Shown in pieces: positions 16,140 through 24,669 of a DNA stretch of 44,812 nucleotides. A model generated the notes under the pieces. The model did not search any database. It was not told the origin of the DNA and saw nothing but the letters and a program-made list of their open reading frames with translations. A program made the position numbers and the translations under genes. The stretch comes from Chromobacterium vaccinii (lineage in GTDB: Bacteria; Pseudomonadota; Gammaproteobacteria; Burkholderiales; Chromobacteriaceae): contig NZ_JZJL01000042.1 in NCBI RefSeq assembly GCF_000971335.1, positions 1-44,812 on the forward strand, written 5' to 3'. The stretch's first letter is position 1; the number at the start of each line of letters is the position of its first letter.

Positions 16140-16814
16140 ATGTCCATCGCCAGTTGGCCCGAGTCCGAGCGTCCGCGGGAGAAGCTGTTGTCCCAGGGCG
16201 CCGCGACGCTTAACGATTCCGAATTGCTGGCCATCTTCCTGCGCACCGGCATCAAGGGCGTCAACGCGGTGGAGCTGGCGCGGCGGCTGTTGCAGGAATT
16301 CGGCTCCCTCTCGGCGCTGCTGGCCGCGCCGCTGCCCGCGTTCAAGGCCAAGCAGGGCCTGGGCGAGGCGAAATACGCGCAATTGATGGCCTGCACCGAG
16401 CTGGCGCGGCGGGCGCTGTCGGAGCAGCTGAAACTGGGCGACGCGCTGTCCAGCCCGCAGCAGGTGAGGGATTATCTGAGACTGAGCATAGGCAGGCGGG
16501 AGGTTGAAACATTTGTTGTGATTTTTCTGTCGGCACAAAACCGGCTGATCGAAGTCGAAGAAGTGTTCAAGGGAACCTTGACCGAGACCCGGGTGTATCC
16601 GCGTGAAGTGTTGCGGCGGGCGTTGCGGCACAATGCGGCGGCGCTGATTATCGCGCATAATCACCCGTCAGGCGTCAGCGAGCCGTCCAGCGCCGACCGG
16701 GTGCTGACCGACACGCTCAAGCGGGCGCTGGAACTGGTCGATATCAGGTTACTTGACCATTTTGTCGTGACCGGCGGGCACGCGGAGTCGTTCGCCGAGC
16801 GTGGTTGGCTGTAG
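16140..16814 (+). CDS. radC: RadC-family JAB/MPN domain protein
   Basis: A 224-residue protein with an N-terminal helix-hairpin-helix-like region (about 25-85) and a C-terminal JAB1/MPN-like metal-binding domain. The JAMM motif is visible as HNHPSG at about 174, followed by S-x-x-D in SSADRVLTD. The name is historical; a repair role is not established for the family. Start chosen by the strong AGAAGGAGG site eight bases upstream. It is divergent from coaBC, a common arrangement. Confidence 0.95.
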   Translation: MSIASWPESERPREKLLSQGAATLNDSELLAIFLRTGIKGVNAVELARRLLQEFGSLSALLAAPLPAFKAKQGLGEAKYAQLMACTELARRALSEQLKLGDALSSPQQVRDYLRLSIGRREVETFVVIFLSAQNRLIEVEEVFKGTLTETRVYPREVLRRALRHNAAALIIAHNHPSGVSEPSSADRVLTDTLKRALELVDIRLLDHFVVTGGHAESFAERGWL

Positions 16815-16939
16815 CAGGCGCGTGAGCGCGCGGGGCTTGATGCGATGGCGGTTTGACAGTGCCGCCCCCGATGACGGGGCCCGCGAACAATAACTGTTTG
16901 CTTGACCTTTGTTCTCCACCGCATCATAAGGAGGTCGTC

Positions 16940-17191
16940 ATGAACATCCTGCGTTTGCTGAATGAATCGGATTACATTCAGGTCAACAACCAGTTCGTCA
17001 AGCCGGACTTCCACACGGTTTCAGAAGAGTTTTCGGACGACGACGACGTGGTGCTGGAAGCCACGCTGGATGGCCAGGAGCTGGTGCTGACCGTGGCCGA
17101 CCTGACCGATGCCACGCCGCTGGCCGACGGAGGGTTCTGGCTGGAAGGCCTGGGCTATCTCCGTTTCCTGTCGCAGCAGAATCTGCATTGA
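16940..17191 (+). CDS. Small acidic protein of unknown function
   Basis: An 83-residue protein that starts at 16940 behind AAGGAGG. It has an acidic patch (SEEFSDDDDVVLEATLDG) and a hydrophobic C-terminal half with no membrane helix or signal peptide. The pattern of alternating hydrophobic residues in the middle suggests a small beta-rich fold. I do not recognise the family. It lies between radC and an orphan Rossmann-fold protein, with its own terminator at 17215. Confidence 0.75.
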   Translation: MNILRLLNESDYIQVNNQFVKPDFHTVSEEFSDDDDVVLEATLDGQELVLTVADLTDATPLADGGFWLEGLGYLRFLSQQNLH

Positions 17192-17214
17192 CGTTTTGTC
17201 TCCGCATTCCCCGA

Positions 17215-17241
17215 TGGCCCGGCCGACGCCGGGCCATTTCG
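17215..17241 (+). terminator. Terminator after the small acidic protein gene
   Basis: TGGCCCGGC-CGAC-GCCGGGCCA is a 9-bp stem followed by TTTCGTTT. It sits 24 bases after the stop codon at 17191. Confidence 0.75.
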
Positions 17242-17343
17242 TTTGGCGGCCGTGGTTTGACCTGCCTCAACTCCGGCACGGGCGCGATGTTCTAGAGTGG
17301 CGGCTGTTATTTGCCAGTCATAAATCGGGAGCGTGGAGCGCGT

Positions 17344-17718
17344 ATGCAAAAGTTCAGGATAGGCATGGTGGGAGTGGGGGAAACAGGCACGCCTTTGCTG
17401 AAGCAGTTGCTGGATGCGTCGTTCGTCGATCTGGTCGGCGTGGCGGATCTGGATCTGCGGTTGCCGGGCATTCTGCTGGCCAAGGAGCGCGGCGTGCCGG
17501 TGACCGATAATTTCATCGAGATCGCCGAGCAGGGCGAGCGCGTCGACATCATCATCGACGTCACCGGGTCCCGCAAGGTAAGGGAAGATCTGCGCCGCTA
17601 CATGCAGTTTTCCGGCAACACCCATACCGTGATCGTGCACGAGCGGGTCGCCTTGCTGATGCTGTCGCTGGGCGCCGGCCGCTGGGTGGAAACCAGGCAT
17701 GACGAGCTAAGCTATTGA
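17344..17718 (+). CDS. Stand-alone NAD(P)-binding Rossmann-fold protein
   Basis: A 124-residue protein consisting of little more than one dinucleotide-binding domain. The N-terminus reads FRIGMVGVGETGTPLLKQL, with the G-x-G-x-x-G fingerprint at residues 8-13, then an acidic residue at the end of strand 2 (VGVADLDLRLPG), which usually favours NAD over NADP. It resembles the N-terminal domain of homoserine or diaminopimelate dehydrogenases, but the catalytic domain is missing. Start at 17344 follows GGAG by five bases. A strong terminator follows, so it is complete and not a truncated gene. Its role (redox or ligand sensor, or subunit) is unknown. Confidence 0.8.
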   Translation: MQKFRIGMVGVGETGTPLLKQLLDASFVDLVGVADLDLRLPGILLAKERGVPVTDNFIEIAEQGERVDIIIDVTGSRKVREDLRRYMQFSGNTHTVIVHERVALLMLSLGAGRWVETRHDELSY

Positions 17719-17777
17719 TCTGGAATGTTTGGAATGTGAGGCTGTCCCAGCGATAAGGGAGAGCTGCACGAGGGGAT

Positions 17778-17806
17778 GCGGGAGGCTTGCGCCTCCCGCT
17801 TTTTTA
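17778..17806 (+). terminator. Terminator after the Rossmann-fold protein gene
   Basis: GCGGGAGGC-TTGC-GCCTCCCGC followed by TTTTTTATT is a textbook intrinsic terminator on the plus strand. Confidence 0.92.
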
Positions 17807-17913
17807 TTCTCCGGTCGGCGGTTCCGGCGAGGCCGCGTTCTTGTATGCTGAGAGTGTAGTCCGCGCGGTATGGCGCCGCGGGCTATCCTTCATTGCCGTG
17901 CAAGGGGAATTAA

Positions 17914-18357
17914 ATGATCAAGCCATCTTCATCCGCCTGGCTGCTGCTATTGCTGCCCGGACTCGCCTTCGCCGCCCTTGGGCAGCGCATCGATTTATCG
18001 TCTTCCACACCGGTGGCGGGCCGTCAATTGACGGCGGCAGCCATCGGCGCGCCCTATCGCGTGGTGCAGGATCAGGATGTGGCGGGAAGGGTGATACGCC
18101 AGTATGTCGCCGGCGACGGCACCGTTTTCGCCGTGACCTGGAGCGGACCGACGCTGCCGGACCTGCAGCAGTTGCTGGGCGATTATTTTCCCGCTTTCCG
18201 CCAAGCCCAGCAGTCCAATCGTCGAGGACTGAATGCGCTGCAAGGGCAGGCCGGCGGCTTTGTGGTGCAGTCCCGCGGCAGGCTGGGAGCATTTTCCGGC
18301 TTTGCTTGCGACAGCGCGCTGTTGCCGGCGGGCGTGACCGTTGACCAGCTGAAATGA
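17914..18357 (+). CDS. Secreted DUF2844-like protein
   Basis: A 147-residue exported protein. The signal peptide runs to about residue 20 (ends GLAFA). The mature part has a G-D-G-T-V-F-A-V-T-W-S-G segment followed by P-D-L-Q-Q-L-L-G-D-Y-F, which I associate with the DUF2844 family of proteobacterial secreted proteins. One Cys remains in the mature chain. It lies 10 bp upstream of the DUF3443-like lipoprotein gene and should be co-transcribed. The start follows AAGGGGAAT. Function is unknown; the pairing suggests the two products act together in the cell envelope. Confidence 0.8.
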   Translation: MIKPSSSAWLLLLLPGLAFAALGQRIDLSSSTPVAGRQLTAAAIGAPYRVVQDQDVAGRVIRQYVAGDGTVFAVTWSGPTLPDLQQLLGDYFPAFRQAQQSNRRGLNALQGQAGGFVVQSRGRLGAFSGFACDSALLPAGVTVDQLK

Positions 18358-18367
18358 GGGCGAAACG

Positions 18368-19588
18368 ATGCGCAGAATGATATCGATATGCCTGATGCTG
18401 TTGTTGAGCGCCTGCGGTGGCGGCGGCGGCGGGGGGGGAGACAATCTGTCCAACGGCGGCAATGGCGGCAGCACTTCCGCCAATAGCGTGGCGATGACGG
18501 TGGACTCGGGGCCAAGCGGCGTGCAGGGGGCGTTCAACATTCCTTATGTCTCGGTCACCGTGTGCGCGCCGGGCAGCACTAGCAATTGCCAGACCATAGA
18601 TCACGTCCTCGTCGACACCGGCTCCACCGGCTTGCGGATACTGGCGTCGGCTTTGAGCGCCCCGCTGCTTGCCGGGCTGGGCAGCCAGCAGGTGAGTAGC
18701 CGCCAGGTAGTGGAGTGCATGCAGTTTGTCACCAGCATCACCTGGGGCGCGGTCAAACTGGCCGACGTCAAGATGGCGGGCAAGGTGGCGAGCTCGTTGC
18801 CGATGCAGGTGATATCGGACCCGGTTTATACCACGGTTCCTAGCGGCTGCGCGTCGCGGGGCACCAATGACGGCACGCTTGCCGGTCTTGAGGCGAATGG
18901 GATCCTTGGCGTCAGCCAGGCTCTGCAGGACTGCGGCGGCAGTTGCGCGAACAGCACGTCCAACAGCGTGTATTACTTATGCTCTGGAGCATCCAGCTGT
19001 GTCGGCGGCGCGGTGCCTGTTTCGCAGCAGGTGGCGAATCCGGTGGCGGCGTTCAGCGGCGATAACAATGGCGTGCTGCTGCAATTGCCCGGCGTGGCTG
19101 CAACCGGCGCGGCAACCGCGACGGGCTCGCTGACTTTCGGTATAGGCACGCAGTCGAACAATGCGATTCCCAGCGGAGCGCAGGCTTTCCCGGCAGCCAA
19201 CTCCGGCTTTACCATCAACACCAGTTACAAGGGCGTCAGCTATTCCAGTTTCATCGATAGCGGCTCCAATATCCTGTTCTTCCCGGATAACGGCATAAGC
19301 ACTTGTACGGTATACAGTTCGACTTGGTTTTGCCCGTCTTCGCAGCAGAATCTGAGCGCGGTGCTGTCCAGCGGCTCCAGCAGCAGCACGATCAACTTCA
19401 GCGTGATCAGCGCGCAGTATCTGACGAGCAGCAACAATGCGGCCATGCCCGGCATTGCGGCGCCGGCCTCGGGCTCACTGTCCACTCAATTCGACTGGGG
19501 CCTGCCGTTCTTCTATGGGCGCAGCGTGTTCATCGGTTTTGTCGGCGGCAGCAATGCCTTGGGATCCGGACCTATGTATATTTTCTGA
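18368..19588 (+). CDS. DUF3443-like lipoprotein with two pepsin-style DTG/DSG motifs
   Basis: A 406-residue lipoprotein with lipobox LLSAC (Cys16) followed by a poly-Gly and Ser/Asn/Gly-rich linker up to about residue 40. The body begins with NIPYVSVTVC and a VLVDTGSTGLRIL motif (Asp83), and a second motif SSFIDSGSNILFF (Asp297) lies about 210 residues later. Two hydrophobic-hydrophobic-D-[TS]-G-S motifs at that spacing are the signature of bilobed pepsin-like aspartic peptidases. The chain also has several Cys pairs. I place it in the DUF3443 family from memory. Proteolysis is an inference from motifs; a binding or non-catalytic role is possible. It is the second gene of a two-gene unit closed by the terminator at 19688. 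Confidence 0.8.
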   Translation: MRRMISICLMLLLSACGGGGGGGGDNLSNGGNGGSTSANSVAMTVDSGPSGVQGAFNIPYVSVTVCAPGSTSNCQTIDHVLVDTGSTGLRILASALSAPLLAGLGSQQVSSRQVVECMQFVTSITWGAVKLADVKMAGKVASSLPMQVISDPVYTTVPSGCASRGTNDGTLAGLEANGILGVSQALQDCGGSCANSTSNSVYYLCSGASSCVGGAVPVSQQVANPVAAFSGDNNGVLLQLPGVAATGAATATGSLTFGIGTQSNNAIPSGAQAFPAANSGFTINTSYKGVSYSSFIDSGSNILFFPDNGISTCTVYSSTWFCPSSQQNLSAVLSSGSSSSTINFSVISAQYLTSSNNAAMPGIAAPASGSLSTQFDWGLPFFYGRSVFIGFVGGSNALGSGPMYIF

Positions 19589-19687
19589 GCTAGTCCGATC
19601 TTGCGGCGCAACAATATCTGATCTATAACGCAATCGTCATCACGATGACATCTCCTCTGTCTTTGTGCTTGAGGATAATGGCAAACA

Positions 19688-19716
19688 GGCCCGGAACATT
19701 CCGGGCCTTTTTTTGT
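19688..19716 (+). terminator. Terminator after the DUF3443-like gene
   Basis: GGCCCGGA-ACAT-TCCGGGCC followed by seven T residues. It lies 100 bases after the stop at 19588. No gene is seen in the gap. Confidence 0.92.
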
Positions 19717-19797
19717 TATATGGGCAGCACGAAATATCAGTTAAGCCAGCATTCGTTCCATGCTACATTTCCATGTCATTTTTATTTCGGAACAAGC

Positions 19798-20082
19798 GTG
19801 AACGCGGCGAAGAAGATACGCCAGTTGCTGGATCAGAGCGAAGAGCCGGAACAGGTGGAGGTGTTGCTGCAAATGGTGGCTGGCTTGCAACTGGGGCAGC
19901 CGTTCGACCTGAGGCGGCTGTGCGGGATCGAGCAGTCCTATTTTGAGCTGGGCATGGCGCTATTGAAGGATTGGCACGCCGATCATCACATCGCCGCGCG
20001 CAGCAAGCTGGTCGAGTCCATTCTGGCGCGCGACCACGGCCTGCAGCTTCAGCTGTGCCATCTGGACGTCCCGGCCGGCTGA
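19798..20082 (+). CDS. Small hypothetical protein
   Basis: A 94-residue soluble protein, starting at GTG 19798 behind a weak GGAA site. It is predicted to be mostly helical, with pattern KKIRQLLDQSEEPEQVEVLL and a single Cys in LCGIEQSYFELG. No signal peptide, membrane helix or known motif is visible. It lies 43 bp ahead of the flavin reductase-like gene and may be transcribed with it. The frame is open upstream to 19645, but that region crosses the preceding terminator, so the longer form is not credible. Unknown function. Confidence 0.65.
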   Translation: MNAAKKIRQLLDQSEEPEQVEVLLQMVAGLQLGQPFDLRRLCGIEQSYFELGMALLKDWHADHHIAARSKLVESILARDHGLQLQLCHLDVPAG

Positions 20083-20125
20083 CGCTTGCTGTTAGAATGG
20101 TCGTCTTTGCGCGACGGAGACGACC

Positions 20126-20677
20126 ATGCTGGCGGATGTGGAACTGGCCAAATCCTATCGATTGTTGAACCACGGGCCGACGGTGCTGGTGAGCAGCGCG
20201 GCGGGCGGCAGGCTCAATGTGATGGCGGCGGCCTGGGCGATGCCGCTGGATTTCGATCCCCCCAAGGTGCTGGTGGTGGTGGACAAGTCCACCTATACCC
20301 GCGAGCTGATCGAGGCCAGCGGCGAATTCGTGCTCAACATCCCGTGCCGCGCTCAGGCGGCGCAGGTGGTGCAGGTCGGCAGCGAGAGCGGCCACGGGCA
20401 GGACAAGTTCGCGTCCAGCGGGCTGGAGCCGATGCCTGGGCTGAAAGTGGGCGCGCCGCGGGTGGCCGGCTGCATCGCTTACCTGGAATGCAGGGTGGTG
20501 CAGGAGCCGCATAACCAGCAGCAGTACGATCTGTTCATCGGCGAAGTCGTCGCGGCCCAGGCCGACAGCGAAGTTTACAGCGATGGCCGTTGGCATTTCG
20601 CCGATGACGCCAAGCGCAGCCTGCATTACATCGCGGGCGGCGCTTTCTTCGCCACTGGCGAGGCGTTCAGCGTATAA
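20126..20677 (+). CDS. Flavin reductase-like FMN-binding protein (flavoredoxin type)
   Basis: A 183-residue protein of the flavin reductase-like split-barrel family. Typical features are the N-terminal HGPTVLVSSAAGGRLNVMAAAW segment (core VLVSSA...NVMAAAW), DFDPPKVLVVVDKSTYTREL and NIPCRAQAAQVV. These line up with the FMN-binding loops of flavoredoxin-like proteins. It probably binds FMN and transfers electrons in the cytoplasm; partner unknown. It is convergent with tyrS across a shared terminator. Confidence 0.85.
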   Translation: MLADVELAKSYRLLNHGPTVLVSSAAGGRLNVMAAAWAMPLDFDPPKVLVVVDKSTYTRELIEASGEFVLNIPCRAQAAQVVQVGSESGHGQDKFASSGLEPMPGLKVGAPRVAGCIAYLECRVVQEPHNQQQYDLFIGEVVAAQADSEVYSDGRWHFADDAKRSLHYIAGGAFFATGEAFSV

Positions 20678-20734
20678 GAAAAGAACCCGCTTATGATCGC
20701 AAACAGGCGCCAAGCGCCGTGGTTGTGATCCGAT

Positions 20735-20766
20735 AAAAAAAGCCCGCCTTCACGGCGGGCTTTTTT
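20735..20766. terminator. Bidirectional terminator between the flavin reductase gene and tyrS
   Basis: AAAAAAGCCCGCC-TTCAC-GGCGGGCTTTTTT is symmetrical, with a T-run on both strands. It serves both convergent genes. Confidence 0.93.
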
Positions 20767-20782
20767 GTTGGCGTCGCGGCGC

Positions 20783-22057
<1,275 letters not shown>

Positions 22058-22077
22058 TTGACTGGGTCTCCAACACG

Positions 22078-22107
22078 GTAGAAAACAACGGCCCGTTGCG
22101 GGGCCGT
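22078..22107 (-). promoter_or_regulatory. Terminator-like hairpin in the tyrS leader
   Basis: ACGGCCC-N6-GGGCCGT forms a 7-bp stem (22088-22107). On the minus strand it is followed by TGTTTTC, then the start codon 21 bases after that. It could be an attenuator or the terminator of an earlier transcript. No leader peptide rich in Tyr codons was identified. Confidence 0.4.
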
Positions 22108-22283
22108 CAGGGGATGCGGTTCCGACGCCGCTTCGCGTCGCCGGGAAAAACGTCCATCTTAACCGAAAATGGAGCGAATTGCGCTTCCGGGCGTAGAATA
22201 GCCATACCCATAGCATGGGCGGGTTTGCCCAGATGCCGCATTGCGGCAAAATGTCGGGCGGGAAATCAGAAAAGGAAAAATCG

Positions 22284-22940
22284 ATGTCGCAGCAGGTCAA
22301 GGTATGGGATGTTCCCACTCGTTTGTTCCACTGGACGCTGGTGGGATTGTTCTGCGCCATGTGGTACTGCGCCGAGCAGGGCGGCGAATGGCTGCAATAC
22401 CATATCTATTGCGGCGTCGCGCTGGCGTCGCTGCTGGTGTTCCGTCTGATCTGGGGCGTGATCGGCAGCCAGACCGCGCGCTTTTCCAGTTTCGTGCGCG
22501 GTCCGAAAGCCATCCTGCGCTATCTGAAGGGCGAGTTGCCGGAGCGCGAAGCGCCGGGCCACAATCCGCTGGGCGGCTGGATGGTGGTGGCGATGCTGCT
22601 GGCGCTGGCCGCGCAGGTGCTGACCGGCTTGTTCGCCGCCGATGTGGACAGTTATCTGTACGACGGCCCGCTGGCCAAGCACATCGACAGCGGCCTAGCG
22701 GAATCCGCCACCGGCGCGCACAAGCTGCTGTTCAACGGCTTGTTGGGCTTGGTGGCGCTGCATATCGCCGCCATCGTCGTCTACCGGGTGGTGAAGAAGC
22801 AGAATCTGGTGGGGCCGATGCTCACCGGCTACAAGAAAATGGCCGGAGAAAAGCCGAGCTTGCGTTTCGCGCACGGCGCGCTGGCTTTGGCGGCGCTGTT
22901 ACTGTCGGCCGGCGGCCTGTATTTCGCGCTGCTGCGGTAG
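22284..22940 (+). CDS. Cytochrome b561-family membrane protein
   Basis: A 218-residue integral membrane cytochrome b of the bacterial CybB/hydrogenase-b type. It opens with [14 protein letters not shown], the hallmark of the family. Four haem-ligand candidates are His16, His40, His146 and His160, located in four of about five membrane helices, enough for two b haems. The start at 22284 follows AAAAGG. It probably passes electrons from quinol or periplasmic donors. It is a single gene with a terminator at 23029. No c-type cytochrome partner adjoins it. Confidence 0.88.
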   Translation: MSQQVKVWDVPTRLFHWTLVGLFCAMWYCAEQGGEWLQYHIYCGVALASLLVFRLIWGVIGSQTARFSSFVRGPKAILRYLKGELPEREAPGHNPLGGWMVVAMLLALAAQVLTGLFAADVDSYLYDGPLAKHIDSGLAESATGAHKLLFNGLLGLVALHIAAIVVYRVVKKQNLVGPMLTGYKKMAGEKPSLRFAHGALALAALLLSAGGLYFALLR

Positions 22941-23028
22941 GGGCCAGCCCATAGTCTGCGGCGTGTCGTTGAAAACGGTTTTCGCTTGCGTGCCGATTGT
23001 CAGGTAAACGGCATGAGGCTGCCATCGC

Positions 23029-23068
23029 GGCGGCGCGTCGGCTTTGCTGCGCGCCGCCGTTGTATTTT
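23029..23068 (+). terminator. Terminator after the cytochrome b561 gene
   Basis: GGCGGCGCG (23029-23037) pairs with CGCGCCGCC (23050-23058), followed by GTTGTATTTTA. It is close to the convergent 3' end of dsbG. Confidence 0.65.
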
Positions 23069-23074
23069 AGCTTG

Positions 23075-23836
23075 TCAGCGGGGCCCCAGGATTCGCCGCA
23101 GGCTGCTGGCAGGCGGCGCGCCTTGCACCTTCTGCATTTTCCCCTTGTCGTCCTTGAAGAAAATCATGGGCGTGGCGAACGCGCCGAAGCGCTCCATCAG
23201 TCGATGATTGCTGTCCAGCTTGGCCTGAACGGCTGGCGGAATAGCGGTTAATGGTTTGACGCCGCCGCTGGCGTGTTGCCGCTCGTGGCGGTCGAAAGCG
23301 GCGGCCGGGTTGCTGTCGCCCAGAATGGCCGCCGCCTTGCCGGGGCTGTCCGGTTTGATGATGCCAACCATGATATGGCGGATTTGCACTTTCCCGGCTT
23401 TGACCCAGGGGCGGGCATCGTTCCAGAACTTGTTGCAGTAAGGGCAGTTGGGGTCGGTGAAGGCGTAGAGCACGCGCGGCGCCTTGCTTTCTCCATCGGC
23501 GATCCAGAAACTGCCTTCCAGCTGTTGCCACAGCGCTTGACTGAACTGTTTGTCCAAGCCGGCCTGATTCCAGGCTTGCCCCTTGCTATCCAGCATGGCG
23601 CCGACAATGGCCTGCTTGCCGTCGGCGGTGAGGTAGATGGTTTGCGGCCGGCTCAGGTAGAGCGCGGCGTAGCCGGTCATCCCGCCGGGGGCGGAGAAGC
23701 GGTCCAGGATTTCATAGCCTTGCTGCTCCAGCGCCTGCAGCGGCGCTGGCAAGGGGCTGGCCGGGGCGGCGAGCGCTGGCAGGCTGAATGGCAGGGCCAA
23801 TAGCGGCAGCAGCCAGTTTCGGCATGGAGTGGTCAT
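23075..23836 (-). CDS. dsbG: Thiol:disulfide interchange protein DsbG/DsbC family
   Basis: A 253-residue periplasmic protein with a signal peptide ending near ALAA (residue 24). An N-terminal dimerisation region is followed at about 110 by a thioredoxin fold with active site CPYC at 131-134 in TDPNCPYC. The length and motif fit DsbG, which protects or isomerises cysteines in exported proteins and is kept reduced by DsbD. It is the last gene of dsbD-tlpA-dsbG, overlapping the TlpA-like gene by four bases. Confidence 0.92.
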   Translation of the reverse strand: MTTPCRNWLLPLLALPFSLPALAAPASPLPAPLQALEQQGYEILDRFSAPGGMTGYAALYLSRPQTIYLTADGKQAIVGAMLDSKGQAWNQAGLDKQFSQALWQQLEGSFWIADGESKAPRVLYAFTDPNCPYCNKFWNDARPWVKAGKVQIRHIMVGIIKPDSPGKAAAILGDSNPAAAFDRHERQHASGGVKPLTAIPPAVQAKLDSNHRLMERFGAFATPMIFFKDDKGKMQKVQGAPPASSLRRILGPR

Positions 23837-24669
23837 GGAGTGTCCTTTGCTGAATGGGGCGCGTCGCGCAGCGCGGCCAGCTTGCTGGCCAGCGTGGCGG
23901 CGGAGAGTTCGCCCAAGTGGGTGGCGGCCAGGCGGCCTTGCGCATTGAAAAACAGGGTGGTGGGCAGCGCGGCGGAGCCGTATTCCGCGCCCAGCGCGCC
24001 GCTTGGGTCGAGCAGCACATGCTCCAGCCGCAGCCCTTCCGCTTGCAGGTATTGGCTGACCGTAGCTTTGTCTTCGCCTTGATTGGCGAAGACAAAGCGG
24101 ACGGCCGGCTCGTTTTGCTGGGCGGCCTGCAAGAGCGGCATTTCACGGCGGCATGGCGGGCACCAGCTGGCCCATAGATTCACCACCGCGGGATGGCCCT
24201 GAGCCAAGGCTGGCAGCGTCACGGGCGCGCCGGATAGGCTGCGCAGGGTTTGGCCGGAGAGCGGCTGCGCTTCCTCCCGCGCGAGCCAAGCCTGGGCGGA
24301 GGCCCAAACCAGCCCGCCGGCCAGCAGCGCCGCCGTGAGCGGCTGGCGCAGGGCGGGCTGCGCCCAGCCGCGCCATAGCGCCAAGGCCAAGGCACCCAGC
24401 GCGCCGGCCCACAGCGAAAAGCCGCCGTCGCGCAGGTCCAGCATGCTCCAGGGTTGCGCCCGGTATTGTTCGAACCAGATGGCGACGAAGCCCAGCCGCG
24501 CGGCCAGCGCTCCCCACAGCAGCAGGTCGTTGAGATGGCTGGCCACGCTGACGCCGTGGCGGCGGCCGGCCAGCCAGCCTGCGGCATGGGCGGCCAGCAG
24601 CGCGCCGCCGAGCAGCGCTGCTGCGGCGGGAATGGCCAGCGGGCCTAAGTGGAAGCTCAGCATGGTCAT
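23833..24669 (-). CDS. Membrane-anchored TlpA-like thioredoxin
   Basis: A 278-residue protein in two parts. Residues 1-125 have about four hydrophobic segments and a DGGFSLWAGALG stretch that recalls prolipoprotein diacylglyceryl transferase, though the enzyme's key regions are not all present. Residues 135-275 form a TlpA/ResA-like thioredoxin domain with active site CPPC at 170-173 in LWASWCPPCRREMP. It probably passes electrons from DsbD to periplasmic substrates. It corresponds in position to the middle gene of the dsbD2-dsbG cluster of Pseudomonas aeruginosa (called DsbE in some work). Overlaps on both sides indicate translational coupling. Confidence 0.88.
   Translation of the reverse strand: MTMLSFHLGPLAIPAAAALLGGALLAAHAAGWLAGRRHGVSVASHLNDLLLWGALAARLGFVAIWFEQYRAQPWSMLDLRDGGFSLWAGALGALALALWRGWAQPALRQPLTAALLAGGLVWASAQAWLAREEAQPLSGQTLRSLSGAPVTLPALAQGHPAVVNLWASWCPPCRREMPLLQAAQQNEPAVRFVFANQGEDKATVSQYLQAEGLRLEHVLLDPSGALGAEYGSAALPTTLFFNAQGRLAATHLGELSAATLASKLAALRDAPHSAKDTP

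Noticed and set aside
22058-22360. 101-residue N-terminal extension of TyrS
   Set aside because: It overlaps the divergent cytochrome b561 gene and has no similarity to the synthetase family, whose normal start fits 22057.
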